Shown here: positions 13,699 through 13,730 of the stretch, in pieces | Layout: each line of letters opens with the position of its first letter | How positions within the stretch are numbered: position 1 is the first letter of the stretch | NCBI GenBank assembly: GCA_029987395.1 | Contig: DALTVX010000022.1 | Coordinates: 1 to 13,730 of the forward strand | Direction: 5' to 3' | Origin: Methanocorpusculum sp. | Lineage (GTDB): Archaea; Halobacteriota; Methanomicrobia; Methanomicrobiales; Methanocorpusculaceae | Length of the DNA: 13,730 bases | Program-made: the position numbers and the translations under genes | The notes under the pieces: model-generated | The model's database searches: none | Seen by the model: the letters and a program-made list of their open reading frames with translations, nothing else | Told to the model about the DNA's origin: nothing

Positions 13699-13730
13699 AC
13701 CATGATCACCACCACGAAGATAACAATGAC
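13695..13730 (-). CDS. C-terminal end of a membrane subunit gene (partial, probably mbhI/mbhH-like)
   Basis: The last eleven codons before a TGA at 13697-13695 encode VIVIFVVVIMV, a strongly hydrophobic tail. The stop overlaps the mbhJ start as ATGA. In Mbh operons an antiporter-like membrane subunit precedes the small subunit, so this is probably its last helix. Only 36 bases are in the window, so identity is inferred from position. Confidence 0.6.
   Translation of the reverse strand, partial: VIVIFVVVIMV

Overview
The window looks like the chromosome of a hydrogenotrophic methanogenic archaeon, most likely of the order Methanomicrobiales (a Methanocorpusculum-like genome is my best guess, by inference only). 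The reasons are a membrane-bound energy-converting [NiFe] hydrogenase operon in the Mbh gene order, an archaeal NcsA/TtuA tRNA thiolase with its ubiquitin-like partner, a DUF362-ferredoxin protein of a type common in methanogens, start codons sitting about 25 bases from TATA-like boxes, and T-run terminators. Every gene I accept is on the minus strand, so transcription runs from high to low coordinates.

From right to left: (1) 13730-10025 holds the end of a tightly packed hydrogenase operon: the last codons of a membrane subunit, then mbhJ (small subunit), mbhK (NuoC-like), mbhL (NiFe large subunit), mbhM (NuoH-like) and mbhN (2x[4Fe-4S] ferredoxin). Genes overlap or are 0-1 base apart, and a hairpin plus T-run follows. 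The complex is expected to couple ferredoxin and H2 to ion movement across the membrane. (2) 9976-6981 is an accessory pocket. It contains a decayed GNAT acetyltransferase, then an AT-rich dGTPase-family HD phosphohydrolase gene bracketed by two related, inverted intergenic repeats (about 7145-7517 and 9362-9610). Each copy carries a GC-rich hairpin in which a base pair has changed on both sides. (3) 6980-1653 holds a DUF362-ferredoxin gene, a T-run, then a run of five coupled genes: a FAD-dependent amine-oxidase-fold protein, a GT4 and a GT2 glycosyltransferase, a 63-residue ubiquitin-like protein ending in Gly-Gly, and NcsA/TtuA. The first three probably build or modify a glycoconjugate. The last two form a tRNA 2-thiolation pair. 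(4) 1496-450 encodes an unrecognised 348-residue protein whose C-terminus is built from tandem hexapeptides. (5) 1-449 has no gene I can support, but it holds an iterated 10-base dyad (core TTG-N4-CAA) in about seven copies, several of them 11-12 bases apart.

The best candidates for something undescribed are the dyad array at 60-305, the inverted repeats with a covarying hairpin around the dGTPase, and the combined glycosyltransferase/Ubl-NcsA operon.
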